Below are positions 24,640-36,040 of a stretch of DNA of 64,000 nt, in pieces. Each line of letters begins with the position of its first letter. The stretch's first letter is position 1. Below the pieces are notes generated by a model. It was not told the origin of the DNA. It did no database searches and saw nothing but the letters and a program-made list of their open reading frames with translations. This stretch comes from Solen grandis. Lineage: Eukaryota; Mollusca; Bivalvia; Adapedonta; Solenidae. The DNA lies in the NCBI GenBank assembly GCA_021229015.1, contig CM037781.1, forward strand, positions 71,440,903-71,504,902. The letters are read 5' to 3'. Both the position numbers and the translations under genes were made by a program.

Positions 24640-25460
24640 TATTTTATGAAAATTCTTACAAATGGCTTTATATTCGTATTTTTTATGTAACTTCCTTATT
24701 TCTTGATCAATTTCAAAACTCTAGGTGCCAAAATAATCGTCTTAAAATTCTCTACATCTCACTTGCTTAATGTAAAACTTATTTCTAATGATTCTTAAGA
24801 TATAAGTCGTAAAATTCTGACATGACGGCAAAATCGCTGAAATTCTATATGTTTAAATTTTTATTTTTGATGTTACTTCCTTATACTTTGATCAATTTCA
24901 AAACTTAAGGTACCAAAATAATCGTCTTAAAATTCTCTACATCTCATTCGCTGAATGTGTTGACTTATTTCATATGGGTTTTAAGATATAAGCCTTGAAA
25001 CTCTTACATAACGACAAAATCGCTGAAATTCTACATGTTTAAATTCTTATTTTTGATGTAACTTCCTTATACTTGGATCAATTTCAAAACTTTAGGTACC
25101 AAAATAATCGTCTTAAAATTCTCTACATTTCACACGCTTTATCTATAGGAATATTTTTAATACTTTTTGAGATACAAGCTCTTAAACCTCTTGAAAAATG
25201 AAAAAATCACCAAAGCTATATGCACGAATTTCGTTTTTTCCCCATTACTCCATGAATCTTAGGTCAATCATTAAACTTTAAGCATCAAAAGAACGGCCAA
25301 ACATTGCTCTACAAATAATATTCATCATCATATTTTCAAAAATCAAAGAATTTCGAGATATAAACTGTTAAACACACTGAGGGTTACCGAAATTTGTTTT
25401 TTCCGCCATAACTCAACCGATTCAACCCCGATCATCAAAAACTAAATATAATCTGAAAGG
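24640..25460 (+). repeat. Family C ~180-bp tandem units
   Basis: Three clear units begin near 24683, 24871 and 25058 with TGTAACTTCCTTATA. Each contains GATCAATTTCAAAAC, GGTACCAAAATAATCGTCTT, AAAATTCTCTACAT and TTTTAAGATATAAGC; more divergent units continue to about 25460 (GAGATATAAACTGTTAAACA). Related units occur in the D modules and at 33600-34480. Confidence 0.75.
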
Positions 25461-26169
25461 TCTTTCTAAGCACTACAAATTATACGCATGGTGTCTCGAT
25501 AGAATATTTACCGTTTTTGAGATATTTAAGGCCGAAGAAAAACCCGATAATTGATATATGACCTTGACCTTTGGGATTTTCCGGAAACGGAAGTAACATG
25601 GCTCTATAGATTCTAATACTGCATCTTCAGACAAAATTTCAAGTAAATCATGCAAAAAATAAAGCCTACAGGGCTTAAAAACCGTTAAGTTTTAATACGA
25701 AAGTTTTAAGAGCATTATGACGTCATGTGACGTCATATCGCGTTCATCTTTTCAGAATGTATAGAAGATCTGGAAACTAATATTCAGCCTAAATCTCAGC
25801 TTTCTAGCTTTTCTGGAAGCGATTTTATACGCATTTGAAATTTGACGTCATAGGTTCGAATCTTGGATTCGCCATAAAACATTTGCCTTTTCGAATTTGG
25901 AAAACGGACACCGGGCCAATTAAACTGGAAGCGATTTTATTGCATTTGAAATCTATGGTGAAATAGACCGCGTACAAACTTTTTCACCTGACGTAAAATC
26001 TGACGTTACATGACGTCATATGAATATACAATTCATTGCATCTGAAAGCTCATGGTGTGAAATATATGCCATAAAATTTTCATTGTTCTGAGTCAATGGC
26101 AACACCTCGAAATTAACACAAATATAAGAGGAAGAAAAAAAGAATAAGAAGAAGAAGAAGAAGCAGAAG

Positions 26170-26280
26170 AATAATAAAAAAACAGTACAAACCCAATATG
26201 ACTTTCTGCCTGTAGGCAGAAAGTCCTAATAATAAACATAACAAACCCAAAAGGTCTTTCTGCTTGAGGCAGAAAGCCCT
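26170..26280 (+). repeat. Tandem hairpin array HA4 (2 hairpins)
   Basis: Inverted repeats at about 26199-26226 (GACTTTCTGCC tgta GGCAGAAAGTC) and 26252-26280 (AGGTCTTTCTGC / GCAGAAAGCCCT), with the usual ACAGTACAAACCCAA spacer. Confidence 0.8.
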
Positions 26281-26322
26281 AACTAGATTTCATTCGTTGA
26301 TACGAATGATAGGACTTTCTGC
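26281..26322 (+). repeat. Junction hairpin J8
   Basis: AACTAGAT, stem TCATTCGT (26290-26297), loop TGAT, stem ACGAATGA (26302-26309), TAGGACTTTCTGC. Confidence 0.85.
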
Positions 26323-26414
26323 TAATATTGAAAAATATTAAGATTAATACCGTTAGAAAGAATATATATTAAATTCTCTACCTTTTACTTGTTTTTCCTA
26401 TGGACTTCTTTTAG
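26323..26414 (+). repeat. S4 module
   Basis: TAATATTGAAAAATATTAAG, CCGTTAGAAAGA, TCTACCTTTTACTTG, TATGGACTTCTTT. The same module follows J14, again leading into a B unit. Confidence 0.7.
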
Positions 26415-27355
26415 ATCTGACGTCACATGACGTCAAAGGGTACTGAAAATTCTTTTGTTCAAAAGCGCATACTTTACTGTCATAACTCTGTAATTTTCAT
26501 TATTCTGAACAACTGGCATCATGTTGAAATCATTGCCCTAAAATGAAAATTAAGAAGTATGCTTATGACGTCACATGACATCCTATGACGTCACGTCTCA
26601 AAATATATGTAGAAATTCTGCAGAACTGCAAACTGTGTAAGTTTCAACTTTCTATCTCATCCTGAAGCTCTTTAATCCTAAAATGAAATTTTCGGTCCTA
26701 TGTTCGAATCTTATTTCAGCCACAGAACTTCGGTATTTCGGAATTTCGGTAAGCTGACAGGATATGCACACCTAAGTTCCAAGATGTACCATCTGTGAAA
26801 ATTTGAAGAAAATCCAACCATAAATGGCGGCTGTAGAGCGTGAAAACCATTTTTCACTATTTTTAGCTGTGACGTCACATGACGTCATACGGTGCTGAAG
26901 ATGCTCTTGTTCAAAAGCGCATACTTTACTGTCATAACTCTGAAATTTTCATTATTCTGAACAACTGGCATCATGTCGAAATCATTGCCCTAAAATGAAA
27001 ATTAAGAAGTATGCTTATGACGTCACATGACGTCTTATGACCTGAAGACTCAAAATATATATGTAGAAATTCTGCAGAACTGCAAACTGTGTAAGTTTCA
27101 ACTTTCTATCTCATCATCTTTAATCCTAAAATGAAATTTTCGGTCCTATGTTCGAATCTTATTTAAGCCACAGAACTTCGGTCTTTCGGAATTTCGGTTA
27201 TCTGACAGGATATGCACACCTTAGTTTCAAGATGTACCATCTTCGAAAATTTGAAGAAAATCCGACTATAAATGACGGCTGTAGAGCGCAAACACCATTT
27301 TTCACTATTTTTAGCTGTGACGTCATGTGACGTCATAGGCTGCTGACAATCATTG
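26415..27355 (+). repeat. B-type repeat array (about 2 units)
   Basis: CRE clusters near 26417, 26567, 26870, 27018 and 27319; all B landmarks present. One cluster copy has drifted (TGACATCCTATGACGTCACG). Confidence 0.85.
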
Positions 27356-27475
27356 AAATCAAAATTTCCTCACGTGACTAATAACCCATAAAAATTTCAT
27401 GGTCCTAGGACTATTGCAACATATCAAAATAAGCGTTTAGTTAGGAAGAAGAAAAGAATAATAATAATAAAAAAA
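27356..27475 (+). repeat. Tail module T joined directly to A array
   Basis: AATTTCCTCACGTGACTAAT to AAGAATAATAATAATAAAAAAA, then TGACGTCACGTGACGTCA. Confidence 0.8.
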
Positions 27476-28620
27476 TGACGTCACGTGACGTCATATGACG
27501 CTTATTTTCACATAATTATTAGACACCCAGAGACCTACTAACTGACAAAATTTCAACTTTCTATCTCAAATAGGACAGTTTTTATAAGCATTTAAAAATA
27601 TACGTCCTTGGTTCGAATCTTGGATCCGCCATAGATGCTTGGACTTTTCGAATTTTGAAAAACGGAAACCGGTATACACAATAAGAACGTAATATACACA
27701 TTCTGTGAAAATTTGATGAAAATCGGCGCATTAATAATGGCTCTGGACCGTGTACAATCTTTCGTAGTCAATTTCAAATGTGACGTCATATGACGTCATA
27801 GGCTTCTGAAAATCATTGAAATCGAAATTTCAGCGTCTGCATTATTTGTCATTAAATTTTCATTGCCCTTCGACAATTTCAACGTATAGAAATACTCTTA
27901 TTAATATTAGAAATACATTATCATATAATGACGTCAAGTGACGTCATGTGACGTTTATTTTCACAAAATGTTTAAGACTCCCAGAGACCTATATACTGAC
28001 CAAATATCACTTTTCTATCTCAAATAAATCCGATTTTATAAGCATTTAAAAATTTACGACCTTGGTTCGAATCTTGAATTCGCTATAGAACCAGGGACTT
28101 TTCGAATTTTGAAAAACGGACACCGAGATGCACAACTAGAACTTAATATACACATTCTGTGAAAATTTGATGAAAATCGGTTCATAAACAATGGCTGCAG
28201 ACCGCGTACAAACTTTTGTTGCATATTTCAAGTGTGACGTCATATGACGTCATAGGCAAATGAAAATCATAGAAATCAAAATTTCAGCGTTTGAAGCATG
28301 TGTCATTAAATTTTCATTGCCCTTCGACAATTTCAACATATAGAAATATTCTTGTTAATATTAGAAATACATTATCATATAATGACGTCAGTTTTTAAAA
28401 TTAAAAACTACTAAATAACTTTCTATCTTAAATAGGAAGATTTTATAAGCATTTAAAAATTTACGACCTTGGTTCGAATCTTGGATTCGCTATAGAACCA
28501 TGGACTTTTCGAATTTTGAAAAACGGACACCGGGATGCACAACTAGAGCCTAACATGCACATTCTGTGAAATTTTGATGAAAATCGGTCCAGAAATAATG
28601 GCTGTAGACCGCGTACAAAC
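27476..28620 (+). repeat. A-type repeat array (about 2.5 units) with internal join
   Basis: Clusters near 27476, 27781, 27928, 28233 and 28382. After ATAATGACGTCA at 28389 the next ~40 bp are replaced (GTTTTTAAAATTAAAAACTA) before TAGGAAGATTTTATAAGC resumes, so a segment including the CACGTG-type cluster was deleted. Confidence 0.8.
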
Positions 28621-28805
28621 TTTTTCACGTGACGTCAAGTCTGACGTTATATGACGTCATATGAATATGAAATTCAATGCATCCAAAAGCTCATGGTTTG
28701 AAATACTTGCCATAAAATTCTGATTGTTCAGGGCCAATGGCAACACATCGAAATTAACACAAATATAAGAGGAAGAAAAAAAGAATAAGAAGAAGAAGAA
28801 GAATA
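28621..28805 (+). repeat. E-type tail
   Basis: TTTTTCACGTGACGTCAAGT, CTGACGTTATATGACGTCAT, AATACTTGCCATAAAATTCT, CAATGGCAACACATCG, AACACAAATATAAGAGGAAG and an AAGAATAAGAAGAAG tract. Confidence 0.75.
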
Positions 28806-28997
28806 AAACCCAATAGGACTTTCGCCAGTAGGCAGAAAGTCCTGGCTTTCTGCCTGAGGCAAATTTCCTGTAGGCAGAAAGTCCTTATAAACAGTACAAA
28901 ACCAAAAGAACTTTCTGCTATAGCAGAAAGTCCTAATAATAAAAAGACAGAACAAACCCAATAGGACTTTCTGCTTGAGGCAGAAAGCCCTAATAAT
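28806..28997 (+). repeat. Tandem hairpin array HA5 (about 4 hairpins)
   Basis: Hairpin arms at about 28815-28843, 28844-28886 (interrupted by an extra GGCAAATTTCCTGTAGG), 28908-28934 and 28963-28991. Loops and lower stems vary (CAGTAGG, TATA, TTGAGG) while the AGGACTTTCTGC / GCAGAAAGTCCT arms are kept; the last is AGGACTTTCTGC / GCAGAAAGCCCT. Confidence 0.8.
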
Positions 28998-29038
28998 AAC
29001 TAGATTTCGTTTGCACGGCAAACGATAGGACTTTCTGC
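28998..29038 (+). repeat. Junction hairpin J9
   Basis: AACTAGAT, stem TCGTTTG (29007-29013), loop CACGG, stem CAAACGA (29019-29025), TAGGACTTTCTGC. A different stem from the TCATTCGT class, still perfectly paired. Confidence 0.85.
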
Positions 29039-29870
29039 AAAACGTTAAAAACTCAATCAAACTGAAAATTTTAGGTACGGAATACTCAGAAAACATTAGG
29101 TTTCTAGTATGTAATCTATACATTCTTTGAAAGTTTTAGAAGAATTCATCAATCCATAATGTCTGCGGAGCGCTTACAAACTTTTTGATCTGACGTCTAT
29201 TCTGATGTCATAGGAATAAGAATATTATTGCATATGAAAATTCAGCATATTTAACATATGCAATTTTTTTTTTTTTTTTTTTTTTGTAATTCTAGACCAT
29301 TGGGATCACATTGAATTTATTGCACCAGAACTGAAAACATATTATAATCCCATTAAAAGAAAACCTTTTAAATAATAACATGTGTGAATTTCAGCTTTTT
29401 ACCTTGAATTGGGTCTCTGAAATACTAAACTTATTTTCGAGGTCATATTTTCGAAACTTGGTTTCACCAAAACCTTGGTCTTTTCCACAGGCGCAAGTCA
29501 CACAATCAAATATTTTACATAATCGGCATATATATGATATATATCTTATTATAGTATATAGCCCATATAGAACATAAAAAAAGTTTGTTTCAAGCACCTG
29601 TGGTCTTTTCAATATTTTGAAAACGAAAGTAAGGATGCACAAGAAAAGCCTAACTTAAACCTTCTGTGAAATGTACTAGAAAATTGATTCAAAAATAAAT
29701 TCTGCAGAGCGTATACGAAAGTTTAAACTGACGTCAAATCTAGGGTCTTATGACGTCCTAAGAATTTGAAAATCATTGCATTCGAAAATATTTACCATAC
29801 AATTTTCATTGTTCTTGCCAATAACATTTTCCGAAAATGTTTAAAATTACGTAAAAGTGAAAGTAGGGTA
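29039..29870 (+). repeat. S3 module, copy 1
   Basis: Follows J9; co-linear with 38761-39535 after J11. Shared words: AAAACTCAATCAAACTGAAA, AAAACATTAGGTTTCTAG, GCTTACAAACTTTTTGATC (variant), GACGTCTATTCTGATGTCAT, TTCAGCATATTTAA, GAAAACGAAAGTAAGGATGC and ATTTTCCGAAAATGTTTAAA. Contains a poly(T) run (29267-29285). Mostly single, weak CRE-like sites, so probably an old diverged relative of A. Short ORFs here look incidental. Confidence 0.65.
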
Positions 29871-30455
29871 TTTTTCGAAAGTGCTTAGATAATTGCTTAG
29901 TTTTCTAAGAGAATTCTAAGAGAATTTAACAGTTAAGAAGCCAGAACGAGCGTAGCGAGTGACGGCTTCTTAACTGTTAAATTCTCTCTTAATAAACACT
30001 GACTAATTTAGAGTTTGCCCCGCCCTATTACTGCGTTACGCTGCTAAATTAGGAGATGGCGTCATATAAATGTTACGTCAGCGTGTTGTTAAAGTATTCA
30101 CACACGTGTATGTGCTTTCCAAATATGGATATAACACATAAATTTCGCGCGTTTTTTGACCGTCGGCTCATTTCTTTTTCAGATTTCAATCAAGAGGCAC
30201 GGAAATTTAATTTATGTGATGGCTGTTTTTATTTATTTATCCTTTTTTTAATTAGTTAAGACATCAGAAAATATCAACTGAAGAACGAAATATGTAAATA
30301 ATAATCGTTTATAAAAAAGTCGGTATCAGCGGAAGATATCAAGGCTAGGAATACCCTGGAAATACCAAATCAAACGAGTCAATACATGATCTGTAAGTTG
30401 TTTAAAAACGTTATATCAATTTCAATTCTTGTATTTACCAAATTCGTAAACATAG
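29871..30455. other. Low-copy stretch with long inverted repeat
   Basis: No gene seen. Holds a strong inverted repeat: 24-bp arms at about 29919-29942 and 29964-29987 (AATTTAACAGTTAAGAAGCC and its complement) around the loop AGAACGAGCGTAGCGAGTGAC. The rest is AT-rich without recognised features; a 67-codon plus-strand ORF at 30056-30259 has no family resemblance I can see. Confidence 0.6.
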
Positions 30456-30668
30456 GTACTGGTATAGCTCCCTTGGTTGGCGCTCAGCTTATTAAGGGTA
30501 GTTCCAGGACTGATGGCCCGGTATCCGGATAATGTGACTGGGTGTTGTATCATGCCAACTGTCTACGACGTGATACTGTGCAGTGTGACAACACTACATT
30601 TGTCTCAAGTAGACATTGTCTCCAAAAGACTTAAATACTGTCGGTGGGATTTTAAACCTAATAAACTG
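30456..30668 (+). mobile_element. tRNA-derived SINE, copy 3 (5'-truncated)
   Basis: Plus-strand copy of the same SINE body: GGTATAGCTCCCTTGG, TAAGGGTAGTTCCAGGACTG, ATAATGTGACTGGGTGTTGT, AGTAGACATTGTCTCCAAAA, ACTGTCGGTGGGATTTTAAA, then AACCTAATAAAC in place of the AAAC tail. The tRNA-like head with A and B boxes is missing. Confidence 0.75.
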
Positions 30669-31142
30669 TATTTGTATTTTAGTATTTAATTTAGCATCTT
30701 TTTCCTTCCTTAGGAGTCCGTTTGGAACGAGCTGGTAATCATCCTTTTGCAAAAAAATATTTCCGAAACTACTCATTCTTATGTAAATGTTTATCTATAA
30801 ACATGATTATTTAAGCAACTTTACTAAATGTTTACAAAAGACGTCAACATGCGCCAGTGTGCACACCTCGTGTGTATGGATCAGTGTAGAAAACACTGCC
30901 ATATATGATATCACGTGAATAGGACGGAGCATAATTTGAAATAATGACATGCGCATTTTGCCGTAAACTCTTAATAGTTAAATCACAATTAAGTAGACAA
31001 GTCTCGCAAAATCTTGAACTCTTAACAAATTAAATCGACCAGGAATTTGAAATTTTGGGCTCACTGATTAGATAGAAATAGCGGGCAAACTCTAAACAAA
31101 GTTACTCCATTTGGCCCTTTTAGCTAACGGACAAATTAGCTT
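30669..31142. other. Low-copy non-coding stretch
   Basis: AT-rich; no recognisable gene, repeat array or RNA. Contains AGTTTGCCC/GGGCAAACTC words shared in inverse orientation with 30011-30022 (31084-31093), which may be remnants of one element. Confidence 0.45.
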
Positions 31143-33246
31143 GCAGCGTCTTGAACGGAGGACATGTGTTGATTATTTTGTTTCAAACGTCTACACTTAT
31201 ACACGCCCATTGTATCTCAAGCTGACAATAAAATTACAATGTACTATAACATATATTTTCACATAGCTTATCATTTATCATAAATTTGGAATATAGATTG
31301 TACAACATTTATCGATTGATGCAACAGTTAAGTCGGGAAATTGCAATGTTTCAACAACGGTCTAAATGACGTGTCACAACGCTCAAAGGATTATGGGTAA
31401 CGCAATGCTGCACCTGATATGTATAAGTAACGTAAATAAAATGATTTGACACAACATTAAATCATTGTCAACACTTGTTAAGTTTGTTTGTTTGTTGGGT
31501 TTAACGTCCCACCGACAGTATTTCAGTCATTTGGAGACGATGTCTACTTCATGCGGGTATAGTGCTGCCACACTGCCGTATCACGCAGTAGACATGTGGA
31601 ATGATACCACACCCAGTCACATTATCCTGATACCGAGCTAACCAGTCCTGCAACTACCCTTATATGCTGAGCGTCAAGCAAGGGAGCTATAACAGTACCA
31701 TTTTTACGACTTTGGTATGTCGTGGTCGGGGATCGAACCCACGACCTCCCGCTCCCGAGGCGGAAGCTCTAACCACTCGGCCACGTGGAACGGTACGCTT
31801 GGTTAGCTAGTAATATCAATATGATATAAGTAAAAAGTTGTTTTTTTTTACGATTTTTATGACTAATACATGGCTGTAAACTTACATTTTCCGAAAATGC
31901 TTCAAATGGCGTGAAAGTGAAAGTAGGATATTTTCCGATACTTCTTATTTTTTTTATGTAACTTCCTTATACTTTAATCAATTTTAAAACTCTATAATCG
32001 TTTTAAAAATCTTTACATCTCACTTGCTTGATGTGTAGACTTATTTCGAATGACTTTTAAGATATTAGCCGTAAAACTTTGACGGCAGAATCGCTGAAAT
32101 TCTACAAGTTTAAATTCTAATTTTTGATGTAACTTCCTTATACTTTGATCAATTTCAAAACTTAAGTTACCAAAATAATCGTCCGAAAATTCTCTACATT
32201 TCACAAGCTTGTATAGGGTATGTTTAGGAATTTTGTCAATACTTTTTTAGATACAAGCTCTTAAACCTCCTGAAAAATGAAAAAAATCACCAAAGCTATA
32301 TGCACGAATTTCGTTATTTCCCCATTTCTCCATGAATCTTAGGTCAATCAGTAAACTTCAAGCATCAAATGAACGGCCAAACATTGCTCTACAAATAGTA
32401 TTCATCATCATATTTTCAAAAGTCAAAGGTTTTCGAGATATAAACTGTTAAACACACTGGGGGTTACCAAATTTTCATTTTTCCGCCATAACTCAACCGA
32501 TTCAAACCCGATCATCAAAAACTAAATATCATCTGAAAGGCCTGTCTAAGCACTACAAATTATAGTGTCTCGATAGAATATTTACCGTTTATGAGATATT
32601 TAAGGATGACGAAAAACTCGATTATTGATATATGACCTTGATCTTTGGGATATTCCGGAAACGGAAGTGACATGGCTCCAAAGAATCTAATACTGCATCT
32701 TCAGACAAAATTTCAAGCAAATCATACAAAAAATAAAGCCCACAGGGCTTAAAAACCGTTAAGTTTTAATACGAAAGTTTTATTAGCATAATGACGTCAT
32801 GTGACGTCATATGGTGTTCATCCTTTTAGAATGTAAAGAAGATAGAGAGACTAATATTCAGTCCATATATCAGCTTTCTAGCTTTTCTGGAAGCGATTTT
32901 ATACGCATTTGAAATTTGACGTCATTAGTTCGAATCTTGGATTCGCCATAAAACCTTTGCCTTTTCGAATTTTAAAAAACGGACCCTGTGATGCACAACT
33001 AGAGTCGGAATCGGTCCAGAAATAATGGCTGTAGACCGCGTACAAACTTTTTCACCTGACGTCAAATCTGACGTTATATGACGTCATATGGATATGAAAT
33101 TCATTGCGTCCGAAAGTTCATGATTTGAAATAAATGCCATCAAATTTTCATTGTTCTGGGTCAATGGCAACACCTCGAAATTAACACAAATATAAGAGGA
33201 AGAAAAAAAAAAGAATAATAATAATAAGAAGAAGAATAATAAGAAT
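31143..33246 (+). repeat. E module, copy 2
   Basis: Co-linear with 23868-26169: GCGTCTTGAACGGAGGACAT, SINE, GCTAGTAATATCAATATGAT, C units (about 31950-32220, fewer than in copy 1), AACTCAACCGATTCAA, TTCCGGAAACGGAAGTGACA, an A-like unit with a TGACGTCATGTGACGTCAT cluster near 32792, and the E-type tail ending GAGGAAGAAAAAAAAAAG. Confidence 0.8.
31481..31795 (-). mobile_element. tRNA-derived SINE, copy 2
   Basis: Minus strand. A-box GTGGCCGAGTGGTTAGAGC (complement of 31766-31784) and B-box GGGTTCGATCC (complement of 31730-31740) at typical tRNA-like spacing. The body matches copy 1; the 3' tail is (AAAC)n, complement of GTTTGTTTGTTTG. It sits at the same position in the E module as copy 1, so it was duplicated with the module. 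Copy 1 lacks about 14 bp next to the B box that this copy keeps. Confidence 0.85.
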
Positions 33247-33289
33247 AACTAGAAATTTCGTTTGTTGAACAAACGATAGGACTTTCTGC
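33247..33289 (+). repeat. Junction hairpin J10
   Basis: AACTAGAAAT, stem TCGTTTGT (33258-33265), loop TGA, stem ACAAACGA (33269-33276), TAGGACTTTCTGC. Third stem class with paired changes; left flank has two extra A. Confidence 0.85.
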
Positions 33290-33599
33290 CCTGCACAATT
33301 CGTAGTTAAACATCTTGGGATGTCAGACAATCTTGAAATGACATGCACCTGTAGAAGATATCAATCTATATGTTTAAAAACTATGGAGATCAGTACAGAA
33401 GTATCAGCTGTAGAGCATATACTTGTTGACAATGTCAGTTGAATGTCTGGTGACGTCAGACAAAAAATATCACTGCATTGCAAAAGTCGTTGTTTTAATT
33501 TTCTCCCATTAATATTTCATGACCGTAGTTACTTTGCATCACATAAAAATTAATGCATAAAAGAGTGGAGGGAAATGGTGTCCTCCAAGGTTCAATGCC
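33290..33599 (+). other. Downstream module of J10, not seen elsewhere
   Basis: CTGCACAATTCGTAGTTAAA through AATATTTCATGACCGTAG. One CRE-like site (GGTGACGTCAGAC near 33450). No copy elsewhere in the window recognised; no coding capacity. Confidence 0.5.
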
Positions 33600-34480
33600 A
33601 GGCCTTCCTCTTTTTGCATGCAGAAATTATTATTTTCAATTTAACTTTCTTATATAAAGTCTAATTTTAAAATGCTAGGTATCATTCAAAAGGTCTTCAA
33701 ATTATCTACATTTCATACGCTTTATGTATAAACTTATTGTTAACAGTTATCGAGATAAAAACAGCTAATCCTTGAGAAAACACCAAATATCGAGTCAAAA
33801 TTATGTCCATGTCATATGGTTTTTGCACTATAACTTTGTCATTACTGTACTGATTTTCAAATGCTGCATACCTATTGAAAGGTACAAATGTGCTCTAAAA
33901 CACTTGTTCATATTGTTATTTAAAAAAATCAATATCAACATGGCAAAGACGTTAAGAATAACTGCAGAAAAGCAAGACAAAATGGTTATTGCGATCTATT
34001 ATTTTTCTAATAACTTTCTTCAGTGAAGTCTTATTTTATAATGCTGGGTACCATTTGAAAGGACTTCAATTCTCTACATATCGTACGCTTTATATATGAA
34101 CTTATGTTTAACTGTTTTCGGGATATAAGCTGTTAAACCTCGAGAAAACTGCAAATTTGCAATAGAAAAAATAGTTATTTCTGATTCGATCTTAAAATGC
34201 TGCACATCAGCAGAAAGATAAGAATGTGCTCTAAAATATTTGCTCATATTATTATCAACAAAAATCAATACTTTACGCGATATCAGTTGTGAAATGCTGT
34301 TGGGGTCACTACATATTTAGTTTTCCCGCCATAACTAAACCGTTTCAAGCCTGATTTTCAAAAACCGGATGTCATCTGAAAGGTCTTTTTGAAAGCACTA
34401 TATATATAATACCCATAGTCTCTTAATAGAATATATATTTCTTTTTTGAGATATGAAGCTCCAAAGAAAAGAAGATGGCC
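33600..34480 (+). repeat. Diverged family C-like tandem units (~180-200 bp)
   Basis: Repeated words ACTTTCTTATATAAAGTCTA / ACTTTCTTCAGTGAAGTCTT, GCTGGGTACCATTTGAAAGG, TCTCTACATATCGTACGCTT, GATATAAGCTGTTAAACCTC recur about every 200 bp (near 33650, 34015, and offset forms between). The end (CCATAACTAAACCGTTTCAA, CTGAAAGGTCTTT) matches the E-module end. Confidence 0.65.
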
Positions 34481-34986
34481 CTAAATCGCTCACCTGAGAA
34501 ACATTGTTCTCAATGGCCTACTTTTTGACCCCAAATAAACTTGTTCAAGCTTTCATGCAGATAAACATTTTGATAAGGTTTGGTGAAGATTGGATCAAAA
34601 ATATGGCCTGTAGAGTGTTAACAAGCAAACTGAATAGTGCTAACACAATTTTTATGATTTGACCTAGTGACCTAGTTTGTTACCCCACATGATCCAGTTT
34701 CGAATTTGTCCAAACTCTCATGCAGATTAACATTCTGGCCAAGTCTGGTAAAAATTTGCTTAAAAATATGGCCTCTAGAGTGTAAACAGGACTTTACTTT
34801 AAATTGACCTATTTTTTGGACCTCATGACATACTTTTTGAACCCACATGGCCCAGTTTCGAACTTGCCATTAAATATTCTGACCAAGTTTGGTGAAGAAT
34901 GGGTAAAAACTGTGGCCTCTAGAATGTTAACTGTTGACGACGGACGAAGCGGCATCACAATAACTTCGTGCTCAGGTGAGCTAAAA
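34481..34986 (-). mobile_element. Hairpin-headed bivalve-type tandem-repeat element, minus orientation
   Basis: Right end is the complement of the head seen at 60459: GTTGACGACGGACGAAGCGG ... TTCGTGCTCAGGTGAGCT; left end GATGGCCCTAAATCGCTCAC is the complement of the tail at about 61785-61805. The interior has about three units with (A/T)TTCTGACCAAGTTTGGTGAA, AAAATATGGCCTCTAGAGTG and TTTTTGACCC words, period about 130-150 bp. One arm of the head hairpin is lost. Confidence 0.75.
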
Positions 34987-36040
34987 ACGATATTTGACAT
35001 ATGACCTTGACCTTTTCTTATTTTCCGGAAACGGAAGTTACCATTCACAATGGAACACGTATCTGCACATGTTGTGAAAAAAATATGCAAATCGGTCTAA
35101 AAGTAGCTCCTGTAGGGCTAAAAACCACTATTTTTAAATTAAATGTTTGGCAATTATGACGTCATATGGCGTCGAATTTCTCAGCATGTAAAGTAAACCT
35201 CAGATGCTATCCAAATTTCAGCTTTCTAGCACATCTAGAAGCGAAGTTATGCTTAAATGAATTTTGACGTTTTTGGTTCGAATCTTGGTTCAGCCATAGT
35301 TTCCTGGTCTTTTCATATTTTCAAATATGGAAGAAGTATGCACATCTAGGACCTAATGTACACATTCTGTAAAAAAAATCATGAAATTCCCCCAAAAAAT
35401 GTAGGCTGTAGACCGCGAAAAACTTTTGTTGCAGTTTTCAGTAATGACGTCATTTGACGTCACTGAAAATTAAAACACTGCAGCTCGAAAGTGATTCTAT
35501 TTTGCTGATCATTGTAAAAAAATTGAACGTTCTATCCCAACGGTAACCTTGTTTAATTACACCCCCAAAAGAAGGAAAAAAGAATGTTTGCTTTGCAATT
35601 ATGACGTCATATGATGTTATGTGACGTCGTACTTCTCAGCATGCAAAGGAAACCTCAGGATACAGATGCTTTCCAAATTTCAGGTTTCTAGTACCTCTGG
35701 AAGCGAAGTTATGCTTAAATGAGTTTTGACGTCCTTGGTTCGAATCTTGGTTCAGACATAGTACCCTGGTCTTTTCATATTTTCAAACAGGGAAGAAGTA
35801 TGCACATTTAGGACCTCATGTTCACATTCTATGAAAATTCATGAAGATCCGTCAAAAAATGTCGGCTGTAGACCGCGAACAAACTTTTGTAGTAAGTTTT
35901 CACCTATAACGTCATATGACGTCACTAATAGTTAAAACAATGCAGATCGAAAGGGACTCTATTTAGCTGATCACTGGAACAATTACAACCTCAAAAGGAG
36001 GAAAAAAAGAATAATAAGAAGAAGAAATATACATGTACAT
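34987..36040 (+). repeat. Diverged E/A-type units
   Basis: 34990-35110 matches the E segment TGACCTTGACC...TTTTCCGGAAACGGAAG. Then two A-like units (35110-35480, 35580-35990) with TTATGACGTCATATG, CTTGGTTCGAATCTTGGTTC, GAAGTATGCACAT(C/T)TAGGACCT and TGTAGACCGCGAA, each ending in a single TGACGTCATTTGACGTCACT-type cluster and followed by an AAGGAGGAAAAAAAGAATA tail. Period about 450 bp. Confidence 0.65.

Larger units (their letters stand above)
23868..26169 (+). repeat. E module, copy 1 (~2.3 kb)
   Basis: Starts GCGTCTTGAACGGATGACAT and is co-linear with 31143-33235 (and partly 43290-44700). Order: low-complexity left part; SINE (24207-24511); GCTAGTAATATCAATATGAT; three or more ~180-bp C units; CATAACTCAACCGATTCAAC; TGACCTTGACCTTTGGGATT with TTTCCGGAAACGGAAG; one A-like unit with CRE sites near 25717; and the E-type tail with GAGGAAGAAAAAAAGAATAA. 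No coding capacity. Confidence 0.8.

Noticed and set aside
24430..31790. tRNA genes suggested by A and B boxes
   Set aside because: The boxes belong to SINE heads; no complete cloverleaf or acceptor stem, and the body continues as a SINE.
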